Positions 1-8,209 of a stretch of DNA of 64,000 bases are shown in pieces (position 1 is the first letter of the stretch; each line of letters begins with the position of its first letter). This DNA is from Burkholderia sp. BCC1644. Lineage in GTDB: Bacteria; Pseudomonadota; Gammaproteobacteria; Burkholderiales; Burkholderiaceae. The notes under the pieces are model-generated. The model was not told where the DNA came from, ran no database searches, and saw nothing but the letters and a program-made list of their open reading frames with translations. The DNA is taken from contig NZ_CADFEI010000015.1 of assembly GCF_902833225.1 (NCBI RefSeq), positions 62,001-126,000 of the forward strand, written 5' to 3'. The position numbers were made by a program, and so were the translations under genes.

Positions 1-241
1 CGGCGACGGTCCCGAACACGATGTTGCCGAACATCATGCCGAACAGCGCCGAGCTGACCATGAAACCGGCCTGCGCCGGATTGACGCCCATCTCGTTCAT
101 GATCGCCGGCAGCGCAATGCCGGCCACCGCGAGGTCGTAGCCGTCGAACACGATGATCAGCGCGCACCAGAACAGCACGACGCCGTGCAGCTTGCCCAGC
201 CGCGCCTCGTCCGAGAGCGCCTGCAGGTTGATTTGACGCAT
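1..241 (-). CDS. MFS transporter, aromatic acid:H+ symporter type (N-terminal part)
   Basis: The reverse strand reads from ATG at 241 to the window edge, giving the first 80 residues. After a soluble start the first membrane helix carries FDGYDLAVAG, followed by PAIMNEMG, the helix-1 signature of the AAHS family (BenK/PcaK-like importers of benzoate-type acids). The rest of the gene lies left of the window. It diverges from the AraC/XylS-type gene at 667, and XylS-like boxes in the gap point toward this gene. That suggests import of an aromatic acid under that regulator. The family call is firm and the substrate is inferred. Confidence 0.85.
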   Translation of the reverse strand, partial: MRQINLQALSDEARLGKLHGVVLFWCALIIVFDGYDLAVAGIALPAIMNEMGVNPAQAGFMVSSALFGMMFGNIVFGTVA

Positions 242-421
242 GGAGCTTCGTTCCTTTTTCCAGAGGGGATTCGGGCCCGGCGGTGGCCGTCGCATGACGC
301 GAGTTCGAACGAATACGATCGATCGACCCATCAATTTAGTAGTTGTCCGAATCATTGCCGTGAAATGCGCTGCCGTTCGTCCGGCTGCCGGCGCAGTGTA
401 GGAAGCCACAATGATTTCCAC

Positions 422-530
422 TATCCGAAATTTGCAGGCGACTCGCGAATTCGATTCGTTTTTCTCGTGCCGCACGCCGCACGCTATCCGGATTTTTCCC
501 CTGCGGAGATGGGACTATCCGATTCTTGCG
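422..530 (-). promoter_or_regulatory. XylS-like activator boxes in divergent promoter region
   Basis: Three copies of CTATCCG start at 421, 484 and 515. Read on the minus strand, the copy at 422-436 is TGCA-N6-GGATA and the one at 516-530 is CGCA-N6-GGATA, matching the published XylS half-site TGCA-N6-GGNTA. The middle copy (485-499) keeps only the GGATA half. Offsets are 63 and 31 bp, close to whole helical turns, so all would lie on one DNA face. They point toward the transporter. The rest of the 425-bp gap (242-666) shows nothing else I can name. Confidence 0.55.
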
Positions 531-666
531 AAACTTTCGACAAGCCTGACAAAGATCAATATCATCCTTTCAGGATATCTCGCTCACCAGAGAAACCGAC
601 GTGGCACGACGCGCATCCGCGGCCAGCTGATGTGCTGCACGAAAAGCGCCACGCAGGAGACGCCCC

Positions 667-1686
667 ATGCCCCTCACCCCGAATGCGGACGTGCTGTCCG
701 CGCTGTATCGGAATTGCGTGTTCCGATCCGGCCTGCGCACGGATGCGCACGAGCAGGTCTCGCTGGAACTGGCCGAGCATGCGCTGCGCTGGAAGCAGGG
801 CGTACCCGACGCAGCGCTTTTCAAGGGGCAACTGAATCACCTGAGCGTCTACGTGCTGCAGTACGGCGCCGAAGTCGAGGTCGCCCCGCGCCCGTTCGAC
901 GGCTTTTCGCTCGTCCACACGTCCCTCGCGGGCGGCGCCGAAATCGAGTGCGACGGGCACGTGATGAGCGTGTCCGAAGGGCGCACCGCCGTGCTCGCGC
1001 CGACGTCGCGCGTCCGCCTTCGCTGGCGATCCGGCACCCGGCAACTGATCGTCAAGGTGCCCGATTCGCTGATGCACGCGGTTTCCGGCCGCCCGCCCGA
1101 TAACGCGGCGCCTGGGCTCGCTCCCGGCTACCTGCTGTCACGCGCGCTTGCGACGCAATGGGACTTGATCGCGCAGTCGCTGCTCAACGTGCTCGCCGTT
1201 GCCGACGACGGCGGCATACGGGCCGAATGGCGCGACCACTTCGAACGAAGCCTCGCGCTGTTCCTGCTCGCACATTGCCCGCCGTCGCCCGCCGCCGTGC
1301 ATGCCGGCCCGGCGCTTGAAGCGCGCGGCGCACCCGCGCAAGCCGGATCGCATGGCGGCATCCGGCAGATGGACGCACTGCACGAATTCATCCACGCACG
1401 GCTCTGCGCGCCAATCTCGCTCGAGGACCTCGCCCGGGCGGCCGGCGTCGGCTTGCGGACGCTGAACGTCCTGTGCCGGCGCTACCATGGCTCGACCCCG
1501 ATGGAACTGCTGCGCAACATCCGGCTGGACGCCGCGCGCGTGCAGTTGCTGACCGACCCGGCTGCCAGCATCACCGATACGGCGCTGACGTTCGGCTTCG
1601 GGCACCTCGGCCGCTTTTCGGCCTACTACTTCGCCCGCTTCAACGAGTTGCCGCGCGATACGCAGAAGAAGCGTCCGCTGAACTGA
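667..1686 (+). CDS. AraC/XylS-family transcriptional regulator
   Basis: A 339-residue protein. Residues about 20-210 form an N-terminal sensing domain of the AraC_binding_2 type. The C-terminal ~100 residues (LHEFIHARLCAPISLEDLARAAGVGLRTLN onward) are the double helix-turn-helix of AraC/XylS activators, ending in the usual GFGHLGRFSAYY segment. The start at 667 has AGGAGA six bases upstream. It diverges from the aromatic acid transporter, and XylS-like boxes lie between the two genes, so it probably activates the transporter in response to an aromatic acid such as benzoate or anthranilate (inference). Confidence 0.85.
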   Translation: MPLTPNADVLSALYRNCVFRSGLRTDAHEQVSLELAEHALRWKQGVPDAALFKGQLNHLSVYVLQYGAEVEVAPRPFDGFSLVHTSLAGGAEIECDGHVMSVSEGRTAVLAPTSRVRLRWRSGTRQLIVKVPDSLMHAVSGRPPDNAAPGLAPGYLLSRALATQWDLIAQSLLNVLAVADDGGIRAEWRDHFERSLALFLLAHCPPSPAAVHAGPALEARGAPAQAGSHGGIRQMDALHEFIHARLCAPISLEDLARAAGVGLRTLNVLCRRYHGSTPMELLRNIRLDAARVQLLTDPAASITDTALTFGFGHLGRFSAYYFARFNELPRDTQKKRPLN

Positions 1687-1718
1687 ACGCCGCGGCGCCG
1701 GACGCGCGGCCACTGCCG

Positions 1719-1802
1719 CAGTTGTCGCGGCAGTTGTCGCGGCAGTTGTCGCGGCAGTTGTCGCGGCAGTTGTCGCAGCAGTCACCGCCGCAGTCACCGC
1801 TT
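1719..1802. repeat. Tandem 12-bp repeat (7 units, last two diverged)
   Basis: Five nearly perfect copies of CAGTTGTCGCGG run from 1719 to 1778, followed by two variants beginning CAGTCACCGC (1779-1802). The array fills the gap between the AraC-type gene and the GNAT gene. A 12-bp unit keeps every reading frame open, which explains long spurious frames across it. It may vary in copy number by replication slippage. Confidence 0.9.
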
Positions 1803-1868
1803 TACGCACCGGGTAATCGCCCGCATAGTAGTGGTTTTCCCGTATCCCTCCCAAGTCGCACCGTCGCC

Positions 1869-2414
1869 ATGTCCACCACGCCAGCCGCCTGCATCGTTCG
1901 CGACGCGACCGACGCCGATCTCGATGCGATCCACACGATCTATGCGCACCACGTGCACCACAGCGTGGCCTCCTTCGAGGAATCGCCGCCCGACGTTGCC
2001 GAGCTGCGCGCGCGCCGCGACGCGGTGCTGCGCCACGGGCTGCCGTACCTCGTCGCCGAATGCGACGGCCGCGTGGCCGGCTACGCGTACGCGACGCCGT
2101 ACCGCACGCGCAGCGCGTACCGCTTCACGATCGAGGATTCGATCTACATCGACGATGCGCAGCGCGGGCGCGGGATCGGGCGCGCGCTGCTCGCGGCGCT
2201 GATCGAACGCTGCGAGGCCGGCCCGTGGCGGCAGATGATCGCGGTGATCGCCGATGGCGGCACGGGCGGCTCGACGTCGCTGCATCGCGCGTTCGGCTTC
2301 GAGCCGGCCGGCATGCTGAAGGCGGCCGGTTTCAAGCACGGCCGCTGGATCGATACGGCGCTGCTGCAGCGCCCGCTCGGCGACGGCGCACGCACGCTTC
2401 CCGCCTCGCCATAA
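1869..2414 (+). CDS. GNAT N-acetyltransferase, phosphinothricin acetyltransferase-like
   Basis: A 181-residue single-domain GNAT enzyme. The start (residues 8-40, with IYAHHVHHSVASFEE) and the acetyl-CoA loop QRGRGIGRALL near residue 97 match the PAT/Bar/MddA group, which acetylates phosphinothricin, methionine sulfoximine or similar small amines. The C-terminal GFKHGRWIDTALLQRPL is also typical of that group. The ATG at 1869 gives the family's usual length; earlier in-frame starts would only add repeat-encoded residues. It stands alone between two regulators. The exact substrate cannot be read from sequence. Confidence 0.85.
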   Translation: MSTTPAACIVRDATDADLDAIHTIYAHHVHHSVASFEESPPDVAELRARRDAVLRHGLPYLVAECDGRVAGYAYATPYRTRSAYRFTIEDSIYIDDAQRGRGIGRALLAALIERCEAGPWRQMIAVIADGGTGGSTSLHRAFGFEPAGMLKAAGFKHGRWIDTALLQRPLGDGARTLPASP

Positions 2415-2501
2415 GGTCGGTTCACGCGAATGGCCGGCTTGCGCCGGTCCTGCATGAGCGCGAACAGTCCCTGGCGCGCCACGTCGCGCTAGAATGGCCG
2501 C

Positions 2502-3341
2502 ATGTCAAAACAGACTCATTCCACGCCCGACGAGGCTGCGCCGGATTCCCGCAACGAATACACGGTCGACGAGCTTGCGCGCGTGTCCGACACGACCGTG
2601 CGCAATGTCCGCGCGTACCAGGATCGCGGCTTGCTCGCGCCGCCGGAAAAGCGCGGCCGCGTCGGCATCTATGACGACACGCACGTCGCGCGCCTGAAGC
2701 TGATCAACCACCTGCTCGCGCGCGGCTATACGCTGTCGAACATCCAGGACCTGATCAAGGCGATCGACGAAGGTCACGACCTTCGCTCGATCCTCGGTCT
2801 CGAAAACGCGATCGGCGGCCGCTGGTCGCACGAACTGCCGAAAACCTATTCGCTCGCCGCGCTCGCGCAGATGTTCGGCCCGCAGGCGACCACGCAGCTG
2901 TCGCGCGTCACCGAACTCGGCCTGCTCGAACGGCGCGGCCTGTCGTTCGTCGCGAAGAGCCCCGCGCTGCTCGAAGCGGCGGCCGCCATGACGAAGGAAG
3001 GCATCCCGCCGCGTGAACTGCTCGACGTGATCAGCCTCGCACGGCCGCATTTCGACGCGATCGCGCGGCTGCTCGTCGATCTCGTCGTGAAGCGGCTCGA
3101 CCGCTACGACGCCGGCACGCTGCCGCCCGCCACCGACGTGCCCGAGCTGGTCGACGCGATCTGGCGCCTGCGCCCGCTCGCCGCCGTGTTCGTCGAAGGC
3201 GAGACGAACCGCGCGCTCGAAACCGCGGCGAGCGCCTATCTCGGCGGCCGCGTCGCGACGATCCTCGACAAGAAGCTCAGCGACGAGGCCGCGCGGCAGT
3301 CCGGCACGCCGGCACCGGAACGAGACGGCGACGAAGCATAG
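2502..3341 (+). CDS. MerR-family transcriptional regulator
   Basis: A 279-residue protein. Residues about 17-80 form the MerR winged helix (EYTVDELARVSDTTVRNVRAYQDRG, then YDDTHVARLKLI). The ~190-residue C-terminal part is helical and lacks the cysteine metal sites of MerR or CueR, so a small-molecule or protein ligand is more likely. No Shine-Dalgarno precedes ATG 2502. A TAGAAT hexamer (2490-2495) ends only six bases before it, so the mRNA may be leaderless. No obvious partner gene lies beside it. Confidence 0.85.
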   Translation: MSKQTHSTPDEAAPDSRNEYTVDELARVSDTTVRNVRAYQDRGLLAPPEKRGRVGIYDDTHVARLKLINHLLARGYTLSNIQDLIKAIDEGHDLRSILGLENAIGGRWSHELPKTYSLAALAQMFGPQATTQLSRVTELGLLERRGLSFVAKSPALLEAAAAMTKEGIPPRELLDVISLARPHFDAIARLLVDLVVKRLDRYDAGTLPPATDVPELVDAIWRLRPLAAVFVEGETNRALETAASAYLGGRVATILDKKLSDEAARQSGTPAPERDGDEA

Positions 3342-3464
3342 GCGCGCCGCCGTCATATTCATATCGGCAATGCTTCGTTTGCGGGCGCGATCGCCCATGC
3401 GACGATTCTTCCAACCGAGCGGCACCCACCGCTCCCGGAAGATGTCTCGCATGGAGTTCGTTCG

Positions 3465-4445
3465 ATGATTCGTTTCACCCGCTGGATCACCCGCACCGCT
3501 GCCGTCACGCTCGTCACGTTCGCCGCCGCGTCGGCCTTCGCGCAAGGCGGCGCCGACAAGGTCGTGCGCATCGGCTTTCAGAAGGCCGGCCTGCTGTCGG
3601 TCGTCAAGGCTCAGGGCTCGCTCGAAGCACGGCTCAAGCCGCTCGGCTACGGCGTGCAATGGTTCGAATTCCCGGCCGGTCCGCAACTGCTCGAAGCGCT
3701 GAACGCGAACAGCATCGACTTCGGCTACACGGGCGCGCCGCCGCCCGTGTTCGCGCAGGCGGCCGGCGTGCAGTTCGTCTACGTCGGCGCGGAACCGCCG
3801 GCGCCGCACAACGAGGCCGTGTTCGTGAAAGCCGATTCGCCGATCCGTTCGGTCGCCGGCCTGCGCGGCAAGAAGGTCGCGCTGCAGAAGGGCTCGAGCG
3901 CGAACTACCTGCTGCTCGAAGCGCTGAAGAAGGCCGGCGTGCGTTATGACGAAATTCGCCCGGTGTATCTTGCGCCGGCCGACGCGCGTGCCGCATTCGA
4001 AAGCGGCAATGTCGATGCGTGGGCTGTGTGGGATCCGTACTACGCAGCCGCGCAAAGCGCGCTGAAGGTGCGCACGCTGTCCGACTACTCGGGGCTCGCG
4101 GCGACCAACAACTTCTACGAAGCGACGCGCGACTTCGCGCAGCAGCATCCCGACGTGGTCGGTGCGATCCTGAAGCAGGCGCGCGAGACGGGCCTGTGGG
4201 TCAACGGACATCCGGCCGACACCGCCGCGCTGCTCGCACCGAAGGTCGGCCTGCCGCAAGCGCTCGTCGAGACGTGGATCAAGCGGGTGCCGTTCGGTGC
4301 GGTGCCGCTCGATGCGCGGATCGTCGCTGCGCAGCAGGGGGTTGCCGATGCGTTTTATGGCGCGAAGCTGATTCCGCAGAAGCTGAGTGTCGCGGAGAAT
4401 GCGTGGATCGATAAAGGCGTCGCGAGCGCGCTCGCGGCGAAGTAA
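3465..4445 (+). CDS. ABC transporter substrate-binding protein, aliphatic sulfonate (SsuA-like)
   Basis: A 326-residue periplasmic protein with a signal peptide cleaved near ASAFA-Q (residues ~24-27). The mature part begins KVVRIGFQKAG and contains DFGYTGAPPPVFAQAAG, KKVALQKGSSANYLLLEAL and DAWAVWDPYY, all characteristic of the SsuA/TauA clade that binds alkanesulfonates or taurine. No permease, ATPase or monooxygenase gene adjoins it, so it is an orphan binding protein that presumably works with components elsewhere. The substrate is a family-level inference. Confidence 0.85.
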   Translation: MIRFTRWITRTAAVTLVTFAAASAFAQGGADKVVRIGFQKAGLLSVVKAQGSLEARLKPLGYGVQWFEFPAGPQLLEALNANSIDFGYTGAPPPVFAQAAGVQFVYVGAEPPAPHNEAVFVKADSPIRSVAGLRGKKVALQKGSSANYLLLEALKKAGVRYDEIRPVYLAPADARAAFESGNVDAWAVWDPYYAAAQSALKVRTLSDYSGLAATNNFYEATRDFAQQHPDVVGAILKQARETGLWVNGHPADTAALLAPKVGLPQALVETWIKRVPFGAVPLDARIVAAQQGVADAFYGAKLIPQKLSVAENAWIDKGVASALAAK

Positions 4446-4477
4446 CGCGCGGCCGCCGCACGCATCCATTCGCACAA

Positions 4478-4517
4478 GGCCGGCGGGCGCCCTGCCCGTC
4501 GGCCAGTCCCGGACTGG
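4478..4517 (+). terminator. Possible terminator hairpins without a T-run
   Basis: Just after the SsuA-like gene, an 11-bp stem (4478-4488 with 4494-4504, one G-U pair) is followed by a small CCAGTC/GACTGG hairpin (4503-4517). No T-run follows, so intrinsic termination is uncertain. Confidence 0.35.
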
Positions 4518-4568
4518 CATCCCGTCTCGTGGCATCCGGCGCCGGCTGGCTCATGCGGCGCCGAACGC

Positions 4569-4630
4569 TTCGGCTGCGCGTACCGGGGTTCGCATGCACG
4601 CCCCTGCTCCACGAACGCGCACGCCAAGAT
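4569..4630 (+). promoter_or_regulatory. PIP/hrpII-box promoter (HrpX/HrpB-type)
   Basis: TTCGG (4569-4573) and TTCGC (4589-4593) are separated by exactly 15 bases. They fit the plant-inducible-promoter consensus TTCGB-N15-TTCGB and the hrpII box TTCG-N16-TTCG. A CAAGAT hexamer (4625-4630) follows after 31 bases and fits the YANNNT -10 element at the reported 30-32 base distance. AGGAAAG (4654-4660) and the start codon 4666 follow. In Xanthomonas and Ralstonia this arrangement drives type III secretion genes through AraC-type HrpX/HrpB. Its use here is inferred. Confidence 0.6.
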
Positions 4631-4665
4631 AAGGCGGAACCCGTTCGCCGATCAGGAAAGCGCTG

Positions 4666-5835
4666 ATGCTACGCACCAACTCAATCGCTTCGCCCAAAGA
4701 CACTGCCGTCCAGTCCACCGAGCAGCACACCCCGCCGCCGGCGCCGGAGCACGCTCCAACACCGCAGCAACCGGGGCACGCGTTGTCCGGGCTTCAGGAT
4801 CTTTCAAGCAGCCGCGCGCGTGCACAGGGCACCACGGGTGTGGAAAAGCGCCCGATCTCGCCGAGCGCGTTCAGCACGCCACAGGCGTCGACGAAGAAGT
4901 CCAGGCTCCAGGCCGATTCGCAATCCCCCACCGATGTCAGCGACAGTCACAGCCCGGATCGACTCTTCGGTCCTGGCGGTAACAGCCCGAGGCTGTCTCG
5001 CACGGAAGGCGTCCAGGCGGTCGCGTCGTCACACGGCAGTGCTGCACCGATGGGCGGCAAAGTTGTCGACGTTCCGAATCTGCCGACGCTGCAAGGCCAG
5101 CCGGAACATTGGACGCCCGCGCAGATCCAGCAGGTGAAGCACGGCATCGAGACCGCACTCACGAAGCAGCACGGTCATCCGGTCAAGGTGCTCGGCTTTC
5201 ACGTGACACCGGAACAAAATGTGGAATCGCTTCGGGCCGAGGGCTTTTCCGCTGAAAAGCACCAAGGGAAAGCAGGCGGGGTAGCCGGCACCAACATCCA
5301 CGGTCCAGGCCTCTATATTTCCAAACACCCGACCAGCGATTACGCCAGAGCCGATGGGCACGACAGGATGTTTGCGGTCGTCGTGCCCGGTACCGGATTC
5401 CACAAGAGCGACGAGCGTCCGGCCAAGGCGTGGGAGTCGGCGCAACATCACGCGAGTGCCGATACCGGCCATTACATGGAGAGCATGCAAGGCGAACTCA
5501 AGATCCTGCCGAGCGCAATCGAGCAGGTCGGGCTCGTTCCCATCGCCCATATTCCGCCTTCGATGTCGTCGGCAGCGCTGGCGGAGCGCGCGAGCATGTT
5601 CACCAAACCCGCGGTGCCAAACGGCGTTTCACCGGAACTGCACCAGTGGATCACGGGCGCTATCGCAGGTCATCCTGCGCTGAAGAATATCGAAACGGAA
5701 ACCGACCCGGAGAACAAGCGCGCCAGCATCCGGCGCGTGGTGAACCAGCTCGACAACGACTGGGCCAAGCCGAACGACGCAACCAAAGAACGCCTGCTTG
5801 CCGATCTGAATGCGCGTTATTCGATACCGGACTGA
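4666..5835 (+). CDS. Putative ADP-ribosyltransferase effector (PARP-like H-Y-E fold)
   Basis: A 389-residue protein with no signal peptide. Residues 1-110 are rich in Ser, Pro and Gln and probably disordered, as in type III effectors. Residues ~175-290 match the PARP/diphtheria-toxin layout: GFHVT with His179 and then NVESLRAEGF; GPGLYIS with Tyr217; and QGELKILP with Glu277, giving the H-Y-E triad that binds NAD and catalyses transfer. The ~100-residue C-terminal part is unrecognised. SD AGGAAAG lies five bases before the ATG. It stands alone, has more A/T at third positions than neighbours, and follows a PIP-box promoter. A non-secreted ART is the alternative. Confidence 0.6.
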   Translation: MLRTNSIASPKDTAVQSTEQHTPPPAPEHAPTPQQPGHALSGLQDLSSSRARAQGTTGVEKRPISPSAFSTPQASTKKSRLQADSQSPTDVSDSHSPDRLFGPGGNSPRLSRTEGVQAVASSHGSAAPMGGKVVDVPNLPTLQGQPEHWTPAQIQQVKHGIETALTKQHGHPVKVLGFHVTPEQNVESLRAEGFSAEKHQGKAGGVAGTNIHGPGLYISKHPTSDYARADGHDRMFAVVVPGTGFHKSDERPAKAWESAQHHASADTGHYMESMQGELKILPSAIEQVGLVPIAHIPPSMSSAALAERASMFTKPAVPNGVSPELHQWITGAIAGHPALKNIETETDPENKRASIRRVVNQLDNDWAKPNDATKERLLADLNARYSIPD

Positions 5836-5989
5836 GCCGGAGGTCCTTTCGCCATGAATTGACGACGCGACTGGCCATGATCCCGACGCTTCGATGGCGC
5901 CGGATTCGCGTGTGAGGTCCGACGCGTCGATCTCCAGCAGGCGGACAGGCTTTTGCGAGGGTGCCCGACATGTCGGCGCACCCGCTCGC

Positions 5990-6958
5990 CTACTTCAACG
6001 CCCCCGCCACCTTCTTCTGCCGCCACAGACACAGCAGATCGCACGCGACATGCGCAGCCGCGATCGCCGTGATGTCCGCATGATCGTAAGCCGGCGCCAC
6101 CTCCACCACATCCGCCCCGACCAGATTCACCGCGCCGAGCCCACGCACGATCGCCAGCGCCTGCGCGGACGACAATCCGCCCGCGACCGGCGTCCCCGTC
6201 CCCGGCGCGAAAGCCGGATCGAGACAATCGATATCGAACGTCAGATACGCGGGCCGTGCACCGACGATCTCGACGATCCGCTCGACCACCGCGCGCGAAC
6301 CATGGTCGTGCACCCACGCGGCATCGAGCCGCTCGATCCCGAGAAAGTCGTCGTTCCACGTGCGGATGCCGACCTGCACCGACGTCGCCGGATCGATCAG
6401 GCCTTCCTTCACGGCCTTGTAGAACATCGTCCCGTGGTTGAGGCTGTCCGGCTCGTCGTCGGCCCACGTATCGCAGTGCGCGTCGAAATGAATCAGCGAC
6501 AGCGGCTTCCCATAGCGCTCCGCATGCGCGACCAGCAGCGGATACGTGATGTAGTGGTCGCCGCCGAACGTCAGCATCTTCGCGCCCGAGCGCAGGATCG
6601 TGCGCGCATGCTCGATGATCGCGGGCTTGATCGACAGCGGGTTGTGCGCGTCGAACCAGCAGTCGCCGTAGTCGACGGCCGCGAGGTCGTCGAACGGGTT
6701 GAAACCCCACGGATACGGATGAAGCTCCGCAAGCTGCACGCTCGCCGCACGAATCGCGGCCGGGCCGAGCCGCGCGCCGGAACGATAGGTCGTCGCAAGG
6801 TCGAGCGGCACGCCGGAAATCGCGACGTCGACGCCGTCGAGCGCGCGCGAATAATTGCGGCGCATGAAGGACAGCACGCCCGCATAGGTGTTTTCGATCG
6901 AGGAGCCGTACGGCGTCGTGCGACGGATCGCGCCGTCGCCGTGGAGAAGTTCGGTCAT
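5990..6958 (-). CDS. speB: Agmatinase family ureohydrolase
   Basis: A 322-residue member of the arginase/agmatinase family that hydrolyses a guanidino compound to an amine plus urea. Both Mn-binding clusters are present: GGDHY (His135), DAHCDTW (Asp159, His161, Asp163) and FDIDCLDP (Asp242, Asp244), followed by APGTGTPVAGG. Starting at ATG 6958 (MTELL) gives the family length; an upstream in-frame extension to 7024 adds low-complexity residues. It has its own divergent promoter region and no operon partner. Agmatine is the likeliest substrate; guanidinobutyrate or a similar compound cannot be excluded. Confidence 0.85.
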   Translation of the reverse strand: MTELLHGDGAIRRTTPYGSSIENTYAGVLSFMRRNYSRALDGVDVAISGVPLDLATTYRSGARLGPAAIRAASVQLAELHPYPWGFNPFDDLAAVDYGDCWFDAHNPLSIKPAIIEHARTILRSGAKMLTFGGDHYITYPLLVAHAERYGKPLSLIHFDAHCDTWADDEPDSLNHGTMFYKAVKEGLIDPATSVQVGIRTWNDDFLGIERLDAAWVHDHGSRAVVERIVEIVGARPAYLTFDIDCLDPAFAPGTGTPVAGGLSSAQALAIVRGLGAVNLVGADVVEVAPAYDHADITAIAAAHVACDLLCLWRQKKVAGALK

Positions 6959-7130
6959 GGGTCGGACCTGTTTTCGTGGGGAGCCGGCGCCGCCCCGCTT
7001 TCTATGAGCGCGCGGGCCGGGCACGGCATGGATTCATCGGGCACGCACCGGCTTGCGCATCCAGTCGCGCGGCCGGGCAGGACAACGACAACGGCAATAC
7101 CGCGGCGATCATAGCAAGCCGAATTGAAGT

Positions 7131-7157
7131 CGTTGCCCCGGTTGAGCGGGGGCAACG
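7131..7157. repeat. 9-bp inverted repeat in divergent spacer
   Basis: CGTTGCCCC (7131-7139) and GGGGCAACG (7149-7157) form a perfect stem with a nine-base loop. It lies in the 412-bp gap between the divergent agmatinase and YhhN genes. No T-run follows, so it could be an operator or an mRNA leader hairpin. Nothing else is recognisable in the gap. Confidence 0.4.
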
Positions 7158-7370
7158 CGTTGAAGAATTCCGGCGGCAACACCCGCGCACCGGAGTGCCG
7201 CATCGCCGGACCGACGCGACGGCGGGCACGCGCCTGCACGTGCCTTCCCGACCGCGTCCTAGAAGGATTCACCGGTTTTTGCACGCCCGTTCTTCCGGAT
7301 AATGGCCGGCAGCCGCGCCCTCGACGGCGCGCCGTCCACCGCAGACAACAACAAACCGGAGACACTCGCC

Positions 7371-8042
7371 TTGATCGCCACGCTTCCCGCCACCTACCGC
7401 CGGCTCTGGCCGCTCGCCGTCGCCGCCGCGCTGCTGTACGGGCTGTCGCTCGCCGCCGCGCCCTATCCGGGCCAGGCCGTCGCGAAAGCCGCGATGGGCA
7501 TCCTGCTGCTCGCGGCGGGCAGCACCTGCGGCGCGGCGCGCGAGCGCGCGTGGCTGTGCGCGGCGCTCGTCACCGCCGTGCTCGGCGACGTGCTGCTCGC
7601 GCTGCCCGACTGGCCGCTGTCGTTCGTCCTCGGCCTCGGCGCGTTCCTGCTCACGCATGTGTGCTATTGCGCGATCTTCTTCCGCTGGCGCGCACGGCCG
7701 CATGGCTGGCGCGTCGTCGCGCTGGTCGGGCTGTGGATCGCCGCACCGTCGTTCTACGTGGCGTTCTTCCCGCACCTCGGCGAGTTGCTGGCGCCGGTCG
7801 CCGTCTACATGCTGGTGCTGTGCGTGATGGCGAGCTTCGCGCTCGCCGCCCGCACGCACGGCGCGCTGGTCGCCATCGGCAGCCTGATCTTCGTCGGCTC
7901 CGACACGCTGATCGGCGTCGGCCGGTTCCTCGGCGGTTTTCCGGGCATCGACTACCTGATCTGGGGCCTCTACGCGCTCGCGCAGGTCACGATCGTGGCC
8001 GGGGTTTTCCATGAGACGGCCGATCGATCGATCCGTCCCTGA
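7371..8042 (+). CDS. YhhN/TMEM86-family membrane protein (lysoplasmalogenase-like)
   Basis: An integral inner-membrane protein of about 223 residues with seven or eight hydrophobic helices. The pattern AALVTAVLGDVLLALPD, then FLLTHVCYCAIF, then GSLIFVGSDTLIGVGRF places it in the YhhN family, whose TMEM86 members hydrolyse lysoplasmalogen. The two Asp-containing helices (GDVLLALPD and SDTLI) are the conserved polar centre. TTG 7371 has GGAGAC at a good distance and gives the usual family length; an in-frame ATG at 7302 would add 23 polar residues. Its bacterial role is not settled. Confidence 0.8.
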   Translation: MIATLPATYRRLWPLAVAAALLYGLSLAAAPYPGQAVAKAAMGILLLAAGSTCGAARERAWLCAALVTAVLGDVLLALPDWPLSFVLGLGAFLLTHVCYCAIFFRWRARPHGWRVVALVGLWIAAPSFYVAFFPHLGELLAPVAVYMLVLCVMASFALAARTHGALVAIGSLIFVGSDTLIGVGRFLGGFPGIDYLIWGLYALAQVTIVAGVFHETADRSIRP

Positions 8043-8209
8043 TACCGTTTCAAACAGGCCGCCGCGCGCCGGCGGTCTCGTCCATCGCCTGTCTCGTCCT
8101 GCCGACGGCCCTTTCCGTCCATCCCGCATCGCGGAAATTGGACCGTTCCAAACCCCGCTCAGCCTTTTCCCGTCTGGCTTCCGGCCCTTAGAGCGCCGCT
8201 TCTAGCCTC

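Noticed and set aside
1473-1868. Upstream extension of the GNAT gene through the 12-bp repeats (QLSR repeats)
   Set aside because: The repeats keep any frame open; ATG 1869 gives the normal family length and start sequence.
7131-7157. Inverted repeat as a terminator or riboswitch
   Set aside because: No T-run on either side and no expression-platform structure visible; left as a plain repeat.
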